The notes below the pieces were generated by a model, which was not told the DNA's origin, ran no database searches, and worked only from the letters and a program-made list of their open reading frames with translations. 64,000 nucleotides of DNA, taken from positions 1 through 64,000 of the forward strand of contig ARYC01000836.1 of assembly GCA_000711775.1 (NCBI GenBank). The letters run 5' to 3'. A program made the position numbers and the translations under genes. This document shows positions 61,486 to 64,000 of the stretch, piece by piece. This stretch comes from Oxytricha trifallax (taxonomy: Eukaryota; Ciliophora; Spirotrichea; Sporadotrichida; Oxytrichidae). How positions within the stretch are numbered: position 1 is the stretch's first letter; each line of letters begins with the position of its first letter.

Positions 61486-61728
61486 ATGAATTTACCACAC
61501 AACTCAAGCAATCGAATAGATTTTCTAAGGCCTCTAGACCTAGAGTTGCTGCAAATAGCTAAATTGGTGACTTTAATTAATATTGTAGGATTACAATCTT
61601 TATCGATAAAAGAACTCAGTATCATAAATTATTAAGAAATATATGGTACTTAAGTTGAAAGAATTTTTGACGAACTTGGATTCATTTAATATAGAATATA
61701 AATATTAACAAATCTTAATAATTTGTGA
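61486..61728 (+). CDS. Isolated coding-like island, unknown protein
   Basis: 80 codons from ATG 61486 to TGA 61726-61728: MNLPHNSSNRIDFLRPLDLE, LLQIAKLVTLINIVGLQSLS, IKELSIINYQEIYGTQVERI, FDELGFIQYR. The frame is open upstream to about 61460 (LCKCPKT). GC content over 61460-61680 is clearly above the flanks. It could be a short MDS of another gene or a small gene. Not recognised. Confidence 0.45.
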
Positions 61729-62236
61729 GTCAATTTATTATATAATTGAAGTGTCTTAACTTCGAAATAATTATATAGCATTCAAACAAACTTCAATAAG
61801 TTGAAGTTTTAATTTAATTTTAATAAATTATCTCTTGAAATAAGTTAAAATATACTATCTTATAATTTAATGAAAATCTAATGAGTCTATTCGTAATCAA
61901 ATTGATATGCCTTATTGAATATTATTGATTTTTATGCATGTAATTTAGTTTTATTCCACAAATTTAAATATATTTTCCACTTTTATATATATAAAACTAC
62001 CAATTAATAATAATTTGTAATATTAGATTTAAATAGATAAAAATTATATATATAAAAAATAAATTAGAAATAATGAAAAAAAGATTGACAAATAATTTTA
62101 TCAATAATAATATAAATTTTTTGTAAGATTTAATATAAATTTATTTAAGAATTAATGTCTAAATGTTAAAAAAAAACGCGTCTAATTATTTCAGTCAGCT
62201 ATGAATGTCAATTTATTTTGTTATTTCATATAATAT
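61729..62236. other. AT-rich DNA, no gene seen
   Basis: Nothing supported. Confidence 0.55.
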
Positions 62237-62244
62237 GTCTGTTG

Positions 62245-62880
62245 GGGTAATGGCCTCCTGGAGGGGGCAGATAAAATTTTATATCAAATTTTTTTTAAAT
62301 AATCTAAAAATTATTAAAACACTAAAATAACTAATTTTAACTCAATAAGTAGATCTCTAAGGTCCCTAATGATGTTTTTAATAAGACCAACGTATCTATT
62401 TTATAATATTTACTCTACTTAAATTCTTAAAATAACAATAAGTTTGTAATTAAATGTGACTAATTTTACTGATTTTTTTTATGTGTGATTTCTTAAGAAA
62501 CTACTTTGACCCCATACATAGTCTGTCGAGATATTATTCATCGCGAAATCAATTAAATATTTACCATGAATATAAAAGAAGTACTATGAATTAATTACGA
62601 CAGACTATGTATGGGGTCAAAGTAGTTTCTTAAGAAATCACACATAAAAAAAATCAGTAAAATTAGTCACATTTAATTACAAACTTATTGTTATTTTAAG
62701 AGTTTAAGTAGAGTAAATATTAGAAAATAGATACGTTGATCTTATTAGAAACATTATTAGGGACCTTAGAGATCTACTTATTGAGTTAAAATTATTTATT
62801 TTAATGTTTAAATAATTTTTAGAATATTTAAAAAAATTTGATATAAAATTTTTTCTTCCCCCTCCTGGAGGTTATTACCC
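62245..62880. mobile_element. 636-bp foldback element with 8-bp target duplication
   Basis: Direct repeat GTCTGTTG at 62237-62244 and 62881-62888. The element starts GGGTAATGGCCTCCTGGAGG and ends with the inverse (CCTCCTGGAGGTTATTACCC). The arms are nearly perfect to a centre near 62560. The terminal hairpin CCTCCTGGAGG is itself palindromic. The 8-bp duplication points to a hAT-, P- or Merlin-like mechanism rather than Tc1/mariner. No ORF. Confidence 0.9.
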
Positions 62881-62888
62881 GTCTGTTG

Positions 62889-64000
62889 GTAAATTAAACA
62901 ATAAAAAAGATATTAAAAATAATTTGATCAAATATAATTGTATTTTTTGAAAATAGTAATTATTAATAAAATTATAATAACTTTTATGTTTGCAATTATT
63001 CTCTTTTGAATTATCAGTTAGACTGTTTTTGTTTTTATTTAAAAGCAATTTATCCTTGATCTACAGATAATAAATAAGTACTTTTAACAATATAATAAGT
63101 ATTTTTTTAATAAAAATGATGTTTACGAAAGTTTTGTCCTTTATGTTAACCATAAATTGAATTTTACAAAAAATTTCATATACTCAAAAATATAATTTAT
63201 TCATTTAACTAACAAATGAATTAGAATTCTTTTAAAAATCAGTTTCATTATTTTTTATCACTTTATATCAAATAGAAAAATCAACCTTCTTTTACTAATA
63301 TATTTAAAAAAAACACTTAAATATCATTCAAAAAAATTCACTTACAAGTTTTTATAAATTAAAAGAAATTTTTTTGCAAAAAATATTGATCAATTAAAAA
63401 ATTTAATCAGTTTTTAAGGCATTGTATATTTGAAATAAATTAAACCTTAATATAAAATATTAATTTTAATAGTTAATGAATTTATAGTTAGTATAGTTGA
63501 ATTAATTAGTATTTATATTCCAAAATCATTATGACTAATCATTATAATGATTAAATGAATATTATAATAATCAAGAGCCGTTTAAAATATCGATTTCAAA
63601 ATATTAATTTAAAAAGAAATTTATAATTTCAATTTGTTTTTTAAATTAAAGTTAAGCATTTTAAAATTATTTAAACTTATTCAAAACTTTAAAATGACAT
63701 TTATAAATTCGGCTATGGGGTCAAACACATCCCCCCCTAATGTATACTTTTATTTTTGTAGTCTGATAGAGTTTTTAACGCTGAGTAATAGTAGTTAATG
63801 TACTATGTGTGTGCAATCAATAGTTTTCGATTTATGACTCGAAATAAGTTCACTTTTTATATATAAAATGATAGTAAAAATTATAAAAATTTCAATTTTT
63901 CAAAAAATCAATTTTTATTTAAAAATGTCAATTCAGCTGCTTATATACGAATTTAATAAAAATTATTAATTTTATTTAGTTTATCAAGAAATATTATAAT
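62889..64000. other. AT-rich right end of the window
   Basis: No gene seen. One GC islet near 63716-63740 (ATGGGGTCAAACACATCCCCCCCTAATG), of the kind seen at ends of decayed elements. Confidence 0.55.

Overview
The window looks like micronuclear (germline) DNA of a stichotrich/spirotrich ciliate of the Oxytricha-Stylonychia type. Four observations support this. (1) Reading frames are long only if TAA and TAG are read as Gln and TGA is the sole stop; the Tc1-like transposase and the LINE ORF both show it. (2) Several elements end in the 17-bp telomere-like repeat CAAAACCCCAAAACCCC with a 3-bp ANT target duplication, the hallmark of TBE transposons. (3) Coding DNA is cut into short segments (MDSs) separated by AT-rich spacers (IESs), and each spacer is bounded by a short direct repeat (pointer). 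Joining across one pointer copy restores the frame again and again. (4) The introns are tiny (26-33 nt) GT-AG introns, with some longer ones.

Two paralogous germline loci in tandem, both on the + strand, make up the backbone: copy A (about 2.9-25.0 kb) and copy B (28.47-59.2 kb). Each encodes one large secreted/membrane protein. It starts with a signal peptide (clear in B) and a Cys-rich start, followed by many beta-helix-like repeats with GG-A-I/V motifs, a Cys-rich GC-C-C stretch, a multi-pass membrane domain and a hydrophilic tail. The segments are in linear order, not scrambled. Comparing A with B lets most MDS ends, IESs, pointers and introns be placed by eye. B looks intact at its start; A carries a TGA and a frame change there.

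Mobile DNA fills the rest. There are ten TBE-family copies or remnants: end at 1-1235; 5723-7067; 14828-15129; 15699-17291; 19779-22563; about 25.4-27.58 kb; 34953-38732; 41117-49364, which contains a second nested TBE of another subfamily at 43677-47814; and 51839-54491. Only the transposases of the two nested elements are open over full length. One LINE (endonuclease plus start of reverse transcriptase) sits at about 30.15-31.74 kb inside an IES of copy B. There is also a set of near-perfect palindromic (foldback) elements with TA target duplications (13159-13557, 16251-16665, 23162-24163, 33730-34157, 36248-36664, 37967-38580, 52140-52308, 55752-57062) and one with an 8-bp duplication (62245-62880).

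The most striking points: several elements sit inside protein-coding segments or exactly on IES pointers, so they must be cut out precisely during macronuclear development. One 1.3-kb palindrome occupies the site of an ordinary IES in the paralogue and carries a GC-richer ORF in its loop. A stretch at about 50.29-50.53 kb on the - strand reads as a coding segment of an unrelated gene embedded in an IES of copy B. The last 5 kb is AT-rich DNA with one isolated coding-like island at 61.49 kb.
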